A DNA stretch of 64,000 bases. Origin: Glebionis coronaria (Eukaryota > Streptophyta > Magnoliopsida > Asterales > Asteraceae). Positions 54,804 through 64,000 of the stretch are shown one piece after another. How positions within the stretch are numbered: the stretch's first letter is position 1; each line of letters opens with the position of its first letter. The translations under genes were made by a program, and so were the position numbers. Location of the stretch: positions 663,542,963-663,606,962 of the forward strand of contig CM046874.1 of the NCBI GenBank assembly GCA_025667525.1. The letters run 5' to 3'. The notes beneath the pieces are model-generated. The model was not told where the DNA came from. It saw only the letters and a program-made list of their open reading frames with translations, and did not search any database.

Positions 54804-57800
54804 GAACGCTACAATGATTTGATCGACCGCTGTCCTAATCACAATATGCTCCCCGTCACTCTCATTGACACCTTTTACAATGGTCTTACTTTTCGTGATC
54901 GTGACACGATCAATGCCGCCGCCGGTGGTACTTTTATGAAAAGGAGACCGGAGGAGTGCCGAGAGTTGATCGAAAACATGACTACTCACCACAAGAATTG
55001 GGATTCATCCGCATCCTCAAGATCTAACTCGAGAGTCAATGTTTCTTCTACTACCTCCAATCCTGAAATGTCTGAAATTTCTCGACAACTCGCTGAAATG
55101 AACAAGAATTTCATGGCCATGGCCACAAACCACTTTCAACAAGCTAAAGCCGTTGCTATTTCTTGTGACACATGTGGTGGCCCTCATTCTTACAATGATT
55201 GTCCTTCTACCCAAGGCAATTATTCTGAAAACGTTAACGCAGCTTATGGCACTTATCCCACGGGTAGCTATCAAGCTCGCCCTCAAGGAGACCGTGGCTT
55301 GCTAAGTTATCGCTCCAACAATTATCTTGCTCCTCCTGGTTTCCCTCCTGCAAACCAAAACCAACAACAAAGCTTTAACCGAAACAATCAATCCCAACCT
55401 CGTGCAAACAATCAGTATCAATCCCAAAGAAACCCATACCCAACTCAAGGAAATTCTCACGCTTACCAAGCTCCACCTCTCAATCAACCGATGGCAGTAA
55501 GTCCAGACGTCGAAACGTTCATGAAGACTAATCGTGAGTTGGTGACGAATCTTCAGAGTCAATTTGTCAATTTGAAGAATGACATGGTGAAACAAGGGAG
55601 CGATATTCGAGCCGAGCTAAAGAATGATATGGCCAAACACAGCAATGATATTAATGCCAACATGCAAAACTCTTTTAACAATCAAGCTCTACACCTTCGT
55701 GACATGATTGGTTCGCTTATCCAAAGTAATCAACCCTCTTCTTCGGGTACTCTTCCGAGTAATACCGTTGCGAATCCAAGAGGGGAGATGAAAGCAATCA
55801 CAACTAGAAGTGGAAAAGGTTATACGGAACCCGAGCTTCCTACACCTCCACCCGTGATTGTGAACAAGGAAAAAGAGCAACTTTCCCCACCTCCTTCACC
55901 TTCTATCCCCATTTCCCCACCACCCGTGGTTGTGAGTGATCCTATTCCTTTAAAGCTTTCTTCTTCATCCAATATACCTTATCCCTCAAGGTTGAGGAAA
56001 GAGAAGCAAAAAAGCAAGGATGATATTCAGGTTTCAAACTTTCTAAAAATGTTTAAACAATTGAATTTTAACATCTCCTTTGCCGAGGCTCTCGCTCACA
56101 TGCCCAAATACGCTAAGATGTTTAAAGATCTTCTAAGTGATAAAGAAAAGCTTCTTGACATTGCTCAGACCCACCTTAATGAGAATTGCTCCGCAGTGCT
56201 CTTAAGGCAATTGCCCACCAAACTTGGTGATCCGGGTCGCTTCTTGATTCCTTGCAACTTCCCGGGAGTAGAGAATTGCATGGCCCTAGCCGATCTAGGT
56301 GCCAGTATAAACTTAATGCCTTTAAGTGTTTGGAAGCAATTATCTCTCCCCGAGCTAGTCCCCACTAAAATGACTCTGGAATTAGCCAACCGTACGGTTG
56401 CTTATCCAGTGGGGATAGCCGAAGATGTCTTTGTTGGCGTTGACAAATTCACCTTCCCGGCGGATTTTGTTGTCGTTGACTACGAGATGGATCCCCGTGT
56501 TCCATTAATCGTTGGACGTCCATTCCTGAGGACCGGTCGCACTCTCATTGATGTAGCCGCGGGCGAAATAATCATGAGAGTTGGTGACGATAAAATTGTC
56601 TTCAACATGGGTAAGATTTCTAAGCAACCTTATTCATATGAGAGTGTTAATGCTATTGATGTTCTCGATGAGGCTTGTGAAGAACATTTTCATGATGCTT
56701 GCAAACGTACTCTCTCTTCTTTACCCAATGTTGAGACCGTTGCCTCAATTGCTCCAGCATTGACTCCTTTTGGAGAAAGTGACTTGGATGACTTCGAAGC
56801 TAGCTTGGGTCCTCTCGATATTAAGTATGATAATTTGTCCACCAATTGGGATGAAGACATTCGTACTATTGAGAGACTTCTCAATGAGGACCCATTGTCT
56901 CCTCCTGCTCCTAAAGAGGTGACTAATGATGATCCATCGTTAGTTTCACCATCTATTGAGAATCCTCCTACTCTTGAGCTTAAGGACCTACCTCCCCATC
57001 TTGAGTACGTTTTCTTGGAAGACGACGAGAAGCTACCGGTCATCATCGCAAAGGATCTGAAAGAAGACGAAAAAGCCCGACTTGTCGCTGTGTTGAAGAA
57101 GCATAAAAGAGCTATCGCTTGGAAAATCTCCGACATCCGCGGAATTGATCCTCACTTTTGCACACATAAAATTCTCATGGAGGACGACTTTAAGCCCACA
57201 ATAAAAAGTCAACGAAGGGTGAATCCTAAAATACATGAGGTCATCAAAAAAGAGGTTATCAAACTTCTTGATGCGGGTATGATTTACCCTATTTCCGATT
57301 CACCATGGGTTAGTCCAGTCCATTGTGTGCCTAAGAAAGGCGGAATCACCGTTGTGCCCAATGCAAACAACGAGTTAATTCCTACCCGTCTCGTTACTGG
57401 GTGGAGAGTTTGTATAGACTACCGCAAACTCAATGATGCCACGAGAAAGGATCATTTCCCTCTACCTTTTATGGACCAAATGCTTGAACGTCTAGCGGGT
57501 AATGAATATTACTGCTTTCTGGATGGTTTCTCGGGTTATTTCCAAATACCCATCGATCCCCAAGATCAAGAGAAGACTACATTCACTTGTCCCTATGGCA
57601 CATTTGCTTACAAAAGAATGCCTTTTGGCTTATGCAATGCCCCCGGGACTTTCCAAAGGTGCATGTTAGCTATCTTCCATGACATGGTTGAACAAACCAT
57701 GGAAGTCTTCATGGATGATTTCTCGGTCTTCGGAGATTCTTTCTCTTCTTGCCTTGCCAATTTGGAACGTATGCTTAAGCGGTGCAAAGACACTCGCCTT

Positions 57801-57899
57801 GTTCTGAATTGGGAAAAATGCCATTTTATGGTCAAAGAAGGCATTGTGCTAGGACAAAAAATCTCTAACGTCGGTCTGAACTCGACCGTGCTAAAGTAG
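54804..57899 (+). pseudogene. pol: E gag C-terminal part, protease and reverse transcriptase
   Basis: It continues the gag frame after the TAG. The gag zinc finger CDTCGGPHSYNDC (CX2CX3HX4C) is at 55164-55202, followed by a Gln/Asn/Pro-rich linker and helical SDI-NDM repeats. The protease has DLGAS at 56292, the Athila/Tat variant of D[S/T]GA. An acidic linker follows. RT spans about 57040-57880 with FLDGFSGY, PFGLCNAPGTFQ and catalytic FMDD at 57708-57719. The frame ends at TAG 57897-57899 because one base is missing near 57878-57884; the downstream frame carries RNase H and integrase. Confidence 0.9.
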
Positions 57900-59881
57900 A
57901 TGTCATAGCCAAATTACCTCCACCTTCAACCGTGAATGGTGTGAGAAGTTTTCTGGGTCATGCGGGCTTCTACCGTCGATTCATTCAGGATTTCTCTAAA
58001 ATCGCTCGCCCGATGACCCACCTCTTGGAAAAGGATACTCCTTTTATCTTTTCTAAAGAGTGTCTCGAAGCCTTCAATCTTCTTAAGGATAAGCTTACTA
58101 AGGCACCGGTCTTGGTTACCCCTAATTGGGAGCTGCCTTTTGAGTTGATGTGCGATGCTAGCGACTTCGCTATTGGTGCGGTTTTGGGCCAAAGAGTGAA
58201 TAAACACTTCCAACCAATCCACTACGCTAGCAAAACAATGACGGGGGCTCAATTGCATTATACGACAACCGAAAAAGAGCTTTTAGCTGTTGTCTATGCT
58301 TTTGAAAAATTCCGCCCCTATCTTGTTTTATCCACCACCATCGTATACACGGACCATTCCGCATTGAAGTACTTGATGACTAAGAACGATTCTAAGCCAA
58401 GACTTCTTCGCTGGGTTTTACTCCTTCAAGAATTCAACATTAAAATTCGTGACAAGAAGGGAGCCAAAAACCTGGCCGCGGATCATTTGAGCAGACTTGA
58501 GGACCCATATCAAGGGGATCATCCGAACAAAGAGATCAATGACTCTTTCCCCCTTGAGACCTTAATGTCTATAAATCTCAATCTTGATGGCACCCCGTGG
58601 TTTGCAGACATTGCAAACTACTTAGCGGGGGGTATTCTCATCAAAGGGTTAACATCCCAACAAAAGAAGAAGTTCTTGAATGATGTTAAGACTTACTTTT
58701 GGGATGACCCTTATCTATTCAAACAGTGTGCTGATCTGATTATTCGTCGATGTGTTGACAGACCGGCAGCTTTTGACATCCTCCAAGCTTGCCACAAAGG
58801 ACCCACCGGTGGTCACTTTGGTCCCAACTACACCGCTAAGAAAGTGTTTGATTCCGGATTCTACTGGCCCACCATTTATCGTGACGCTCACGAAATGGTT
58901 AAGCATTGTGATGCTTGCCAACGTCAAGGCAAGATCACACATAAGGATGAGATGCCTCAAAATTTCATACAGGAATGTGAAATCTTTGATGTATGGGGCA
59001 TCGACTTTATGGGGCCATTTCCATCATCCAAAGGGAACAAGTACATCCTCGTCGCCGTCGACTACGTTTCTAAATGGGTTGAAGCTAAGGCTCTTCCTAC
59101 GAATGATGCGAGGGTGGTTGTGAACTTTTTGAAGCAACTTTTCGCTCGATTTGGCGTTCCTCGTGCTATCATCAGTGACCGCGGGACTCATTTTTGCAAC
59201 GATCAATTTGCAAGAGTCATGGCTAAGTATGGTGTTAATCATCGTCTTTCCACCGCCTACCATCCCCAAACCAATGGGCAAGCCGAGATACCCAACCGTG
59301 GCTTGAAGAGAATTTTGGAGCGTACTGTGGGAGAGCATCGCGCCGCGTGGGCCGATAAGTTAGATGATGCTCTGTGGGCTTTCTGTACTGCTTACAAGAC
59401 CCCGATCGGTTGCACACCTTATCGTCTTGTGTACGGGAAAGCCTGCCACCTACCCATCGAGCTGGAGCATAAGGCGCACTGGGCCTTGAATTGGGCTAAC
59501 TTCGACATCATCAAAGCCGGTGATCATCGCAAGGTTCAACTCAACGAGCTAAATGAACTGAGGAATGAAGCTTATGAGAACTCGCTGATCTACAAGGAGA
59601 AGACGAAGAGGATCCACGATGCTAAAATCAAGAACCGAGAGTTCCACGTTGGCGATCAAGTCTTACTTTTTAACTCTCGGTTGAAGATCTTCTCTGGCAA
59701 GTTGAAGAGCCGCTGGACTGGTCCATTCACCGTCGCCGAAGTCTTTCCGTATGGGACCATTGAGCTTTCTCAGCCGAATGGGCCCAATTTCAAGGTGAAT
59801 GGCCAGCGTTTGAAGCTGTACTTTGGTGAGGACATCTCTCAGGAGATGATTCCATCCCTCACCACGTTCCCCATGAACTAA
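57884..59881 (+). pseudogene. pol: E pol: RT tail, RNase H and integrase
   Basis: It lies in the frame reached after a 1-nt deletion. RNase H has [14 protein letters not shown] (about 58150), a [15 protein letters not shown] block and [10 protein letters not shown]. Integrase has a His region, then HCDACQRQG, and catalytic D 59003, D 59177 and E 59285, with 35 residues between the last two. The C-terminus has the [15 protein letters not shown] segment and a final SRWTGPF fold. No chromodomain and no envelope-like ORF follow. The frame is open from upstream of 57932 to TAA 59879. Confidence 0.9.
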
Positions 59882-61906
59882 AATTGGGTCGAGTCAGGCT
59901 CATGACTCGGTAAACAAAAACAAGCGCTTCTCGGGAGGCAACCCGTGTTCTATCCTTTACTGCTTTCATAATAAGTGTAGGGGGAGGCCAGCATATGTTT
60001 GTTGTCTTTTTTCTTGTGCTGTGCAGGAATTTAAGCTTCAAAGAGCATCTTGATGACCTTTGACGAACCGTGATACCGTGTTTCCCATCTTCCCGGTTCT
60101 ATCCTAAACTTTTGTGATTCAATATTTCATATTCTATATGTTCACATTGAATTCACTTTAGTTGTCCTTTCCTTCGCAAGATTTAAACAAAGTGCACAAT
60201 GTCATAAGTGTAGGGGAGTTTACTCCCACATGCTTAAACATTGAGGACAATGTTTATCTCAAGTGTAGGGGAGACTTCTATCGAAGTAAGTGGTCTTTTC
60301 CATGAATTTGCCCTTATTTTAACTGGAAAATTTAATTTTTCGACATTTTTCAAAATTTTTAATCTATTTTGGCCTAGTTGTTTAGTGTATTTACCTTTGT
60401 TATGTTTCCTTTGGTAGAATAAATTTTTAATAAAGTGTTTTAGATTTTTCTTAGTTGTGAACATTTTGACTCAACCCGAGTTTACTTGCCTAAGTTTACT
60501 CTAGCTAGTATCCTTAACGTGTTTAAGTCAAGTTTTGCTAGGCTTTTATATAGGGAGCTATAAAACGCGAAAGTCTTAACTCTCACGGGTTAAGAACAAG
60601 AACTTTTCGCAAGTTCCTATAATTGATCCTAGAGAGTCGTTTATCAAGGGAACTTTAAAATGCAATTTCTAAACTTGAAAAAGTCCAAGAATTTGCAAGA
60701 TCCTATAGGCGACTCGAAAACCCAAAACTTTGATTTAATAGGCTAAGCATCCACGAGTCTCATTCCTTAAGATTTTAAATTGTGGAGAACGAGAGATGAT
60801 AGAGTCAATTATAAGTTCGGTATTCTTTCGTGAATTTATGTGAGTTAATTATGAGCCTATTCTCCCTCCGCTTGCTAAATAATTTATCTGCTAATAAATA
60901 AGGTTGTACGATTTAAAAGGTTACTTAGCTTCTAGCCCCAGATCGTTTAAAAGTTGCTCGGTAATGACGAGAGTTCATAGCCAAGGCATAACTTATGAAG
61001 CGGGGCGCGAAGATTGGCGAGTCCGAAAAGGCCCTAACAAGGCATGAGGGCTACATTTTGTTGCTAAAGATCCAAAAGTGATGTGAAGAATCATTTATCG
61101 AAAATCTATGTGAAGGATCGAGACACACGACGAAAAGCAAGAACTCCCCAAAAGTCATGGAGAAGTCTATCCGAAAAGACCCTAATAAGGTATGAGGATA
61201 AATAGATCCAAGTCCTAAAAGGATGCGGATCGTTGTATATCAAAGTCCAAAATAAAGATTGGAGAAAAATGAAGAAGTCGTGGTCCAAAGATGAAGAATC
61301 TCTCAAAAACTTCAAGTGAAGAAATTCCTATTATGAAGAGAAGACCATAATTTCAAGAACGTCTCTCGAAGATTCGAAGTATGAAGTCGCTGCCAATATC
61401 GGCCCGAGAAAGGTCTCAAATCGCGAACCAAGTTATGCCAAGATATGATCTTTTTGATATCCCGAGAAGCAGTTTTAAAAGATTTGGTCCTTTAGCTAAC
61501 TACTGATTAAATCGTGCACTTTATTTTCAGACTAAATAACTATCGAAATAAGTCAAGCAATGCATCCTCGTGATCATTCAAGACAAAAATAAAATATAAG
61601 AGATACACCTAGGAATAAGGGAGTCTAAGTGAATAATTGGCCCACATGAGTTCGTGATAGTTTGCTAACTTATAATAACAATGATCTCATTTTTAAGCTT
61701 GGTATGGGGAACGTGAAACTTGAGGATGATAAACGTTCATGGCCGCCAAAACCCAATGTAAGTTTTTAATTTCTTTACTTATTTCTGTCTTTTATGTTTA
61801 GCATTTAAATAAGGCCAAGGTGGGTTATTTATGATGGGAAATGTAAACCGTGCTTTAAAATTAATGCATTGCATGAGGGCATTGCAATGGTCAAGTGTAG
61901 GGGATT
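59882..61906 (+). other. 3' UTR of E with repeated PPT boxes
   Basis: There is no gene. A gggaggcaaccc segment lies at about 59933-59945. AAGTGTAGGGG boxes lie at 59973, 60206, 60261 and 61893, the last serving as the PPT. The hairpin AACATTG/CAATGTT is at 60237-60254 and GGGAG/CTCCC at 60214-60227. The rest is unremarkable. Position 61560-61720 aligns, inverted, with D 37940-38100. Confidence 0.75.
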
Positions 61907-63537
61907 TAATAAGTGTGAAAACACTTATCCTTTTACCACTTATTTCCAATAATAACAAGACCAAAACATGTGATTTATGTCGTAAAAGTCGGAATTATGC
62001 GTGGTTTGTGTTTTTATTATGTTTTAGGACCAAAATATGAAATAGGAAGAAAACACGGGCTTTCACGGGCTTTTATCGAAGAAAACGGGAAAAGACGAAG
62101 TCAAAAGATCAAGAGTGCAAAAACAACGAAAGTCCAAGGCCTATTCTGAAGATTTATCGAAGAAAAAGTCTAAAGACTGAAGTTTAACGAAGTCAAAGAA
62201 CTTAAGTCTAATAGAAGAAGAAAATTAAAAGACAAGTTCAAATCCCGAGACGACAAAGACGAAGAATTAAAGTCGAGTCGAGAAAACGTGAAGAAAGCAA
62301 GAAAGAAGAAAGCACCACACATGCCTTCCACTTCCCTTTAAATACCCTCCTAATCACATTAGGAGGGGAGTTAGCTAGTTTTTATTTTTTTCAAGTTTCT
62401 TTCTAGTTTTTAGAGAGAGAAAGTCTTAAACTTTCTCTCACTAAATTTCATCTTCTTTCTTAGTCTTTCAAGATTAAACATCTTTGTATTGCTTAGTTTC
62501 ATTAATCAAGTTCCATTTTTAAGCTTTTAAATCCTTACTCTCATTCTACACTTCTTGATTTATCCTTCCTTTGATCCGAATTTCACATCTCACTCGTATG
62601 ATTTGATGTTTTCGTGAATAAAGGTTTGATCTTTTGGGTTACACACAAGCTCTTACACGTTTAGGCCATAAGCTCATAATGCTTATTGGCTTATTCGAAT
62701 CTTAGCTTATTGATTTTCGGACTTCTTCAAGGTTTTTAGTAGTTTTAAGTTCATTTCATAAAGTTTTGATCTTTTATGTTTTAGAAGTCATTAAATTTAA
62801 GCTTTTTGAATTGTTAAGATCCGGTTAGAATAGCTAATTTCATTTGCCTATTGAGTTTTACTCTTGCCACCAATTTCGGAAACTGCTGCCTTCCATCGCA
62901 ATCAAAGGGTTTTGTACACATTCCGACGGGACTCGAAGTTTTGATCGCAATAACCCGTTAGGGTTTTACTTTGCGATCGGGTTAGTTTTTCCCCTTATTC
63001 CGATCAGGGATTGCGATCGCATATTGCGATCGCATATTCCGACGGATCTTAAGGTCTTCAGTTAAGACGAAGTGCTGCCCAATTTTACTCTACATCATTT
63101 CGATCTGAACCATTTTGCGATCTAAGAACATTCCGACGAGCATCATTGCGATAAGTAGTTTTTACAACATTCCGATGGGTAGTAAGTTTAACATTCCGAT
63201 GGACCTTGAATTGAATATTCCGATGGTTGAAATTCTTGTGTATTCCGATGGACATTAATTGCTTTATTCCGATTGATTAAGTTTTTAAGTTTTCAAGTTT
63301 TACAAGCTTTAAGTTTTAAGAATTTTCATAAATTAACTTTAAGTTTAATTTTGTCAAAGCTTTAAATTTACTCAACGACACTTTAATCATTTGCTATTAG
63401 TTTAAATTAAACAAACAAAACCAAACCACTCTCTTGATTCATCGAAAGACGATTGAGTCGCACTTAAGACCGGTTTTCAATTCGAAAAGATTCGGTTTAA
63501 CGAACTTTCAGACTTGGGACTTCAAAACCAAGTATTA
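61907..63537 (+). repeat. 3' LTR of E (1631 bp), uninterrupted
   Basis: It begins TAATAAGTG and ends AAGTATTA. At about 63180 it shows the undisturbed gtaag site where F entered the other LTR. ATTCCGAT/ATTGCGAT motifs run from 62920 to 63275. Confidence 0.95.
62997..63275 (+). repeat. ATT[C/G]CGAT motif array in E's LTR
   Basis: Motif starts are 62997, 63010, 63023 and 63036 (13 bp apart), then 63097, 63114, 63130, 63145, 63169, 63193, 63217, 63242 and 63266. The last six spacings are 15, 24, 24, 24, 25 and 24. The sequence between motifs is not repeated. The same array is in the 5' LTR, split by F. Confidence 0.8.
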
Positions 63538-63542
63538 ATTAG
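63538..63542. repeat. Target-site duplication of E (right copy, attag)
   Basis: It matches 40330-40334. Confidence 0.8.
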
Positions 63543-63999
63543 TGCTAAGATTCGTCTCTTCCATACTTAGAGAGGCATCGGTTTCCGAAGTGGGTATAGG
63601 AGTAGTTTTTCCATGATAAGGGTCGAGATTGAAAACATCGTTATCATCATCGTCGTATTGGTAATCATATGGAATCTCAAGAGACGTAGAGGCATAAGTA
63701 TCAATATTTGACGCTTGCACTCGTTGCTTTTCCATTTCAATCTCTCCCCTTACACTTCTAAAAATGTCCATCACACCTTGCAAGAATTCTTCTTCATGGT
63801 CTTGTAAGAAAGCGCCAAAGGAATTTTGTCTCTTGTTACTTGACTCATGAGAATTTTGGTGTTCGAGATCGTATGGTGGGGCCTCAACATTATCAAAACC
63901 GGAATTATAGTATGAATTGGGTTCATTATAATGCATTGGTTGGCAAGAATAAGTATCGTGAGGCCACCCACAATCGTCGCAACACGGATTTTGAGAAAA
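63543..63999 (-). pseudogene. gag: Gag of element D, zinc-finger half, open to the right edge
   Basis: On the minus strand the frame is open from the window edge. It has CDDCGWPHDTYSC (CX2CX3HX4C, around 63943-63981), the same finger spacing as E's gag. An Asn/Tyr-rich segment, a predicted helix (DHEEEFLQGVMDIFRSVRGE) and an acidic stretch follow. It runs into E at 63542; beyond E the frame continues at 40334-39547. The N-terminal capsid domain should lie right of the window. A short ORF starting at Met 63936 is only the visible tail. Confidence 0.72.
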
Positions 64000-64000
64000 A

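Larger units (their letters stand above)
40335..63537 (+). mobile_element. Element E: Athila-like Ty3/gypsy element containing F
   Basis: It has LTRs of 1631 bp (5' LTR split by F, 40335-41614 plus 53647-53997; 3' LTR 61907-63537). An Asp-tRNA-type PBS is at 54000 and a gag-pol frame at 54222-59881, with domain order gag, PR, RT, RH, INT. A 2-kb 3' UTR and PPT follow. A DLGAS protease, CX2CX3HX4C gag finger and gggaggcaaccc after pol fit the Athila group. The two LTRs differ at about 14 sites by eye (under 1%). It inserted in D's gag. Confidence 0.9.

Noticed and set aside
56437..56446. CGTTGAC in E's protease region as part of the copia lattice
   Set aside because: It is a single occurrence with no neighbours at 15 or 21 bp, so it is expected by chance.

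Overview
The window is plant nuclear DNA built almost entirely of nested LTR retrotransposons; I see no host gene. The Ty1/copia and Ty3/gypsy lineages, the primer-binding sites (initiator Met and Asp tRNA types), the AT-rich noncoding DNA and a ~1000-aa extra ORF downstream of copia pol all fit a large angiosperm genome. That extra ORF and the acidic post-zinc-finger gag of element D resemble, from memory only, proteins common in daisy-family (Asteraceae) annotations; no search was possible.

Layout. Element C is a + strand Sirevirus-like copia element, seen as its 3' part at 29854-33537 with multiple polypurine tracts (PPTs) and the start of a 3' LTR at 33459. Left nest: B, a - strand Ty3/gypsy chromovirus-type element (19197-29853), lies beside the C sequence. 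A, of the same family (9333-19196), lies in B's left LTR. Copia-1 (1-9332) lies in A's left LTR. Right nest: D, a - strand gag-only Athila-related element (about 33538-40334 and 63543-64000), appears to interrupt C's LTR. E, a + strand Athila-like element (40335-63537), splits D's gag ORF. F, a complete copy of the Copia-1 family (41615-53641), sits in E's 5' LTR. Both nests therefore end in the same copia family, about four levels deep.

Target-site duplications are readable for F (gtaag) and E (attag). For A (ccgta) and Copia-1 (gaact) they are predicted from the uninterrupted sister LTR. LTR lengths check out: E 1631 = 1631 once F is removed; F 522 = 522 with no difference seen by eye; the shared A segment 883 = 883; the shared B segment 1855 = 1855.

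Coding state. Copia-1 pol has one in-frame stop. F pol has one frameshift and its third ORF has lost its ATG. E has one stop and one frameshift. A and B carry only pol relics and share the same dead reverse-transcriptase site. D has gag but no pol.

Most unusual signal. The Copia-1/F family carries a short motif (core CGYTGAC, part of the palindrome GTCAGCGCTGAC) in nine clusters through LTR, gag, pol, UTR and ORF3. Cores are spaced almost exactly 21 bp, sometimes 15 bp, in coding and noncoding DNA alike. The unrelated element E has a different array (ATTCCGAT/ATTGCGAT) in its LTR with 24-bp and 13-bp spacing.
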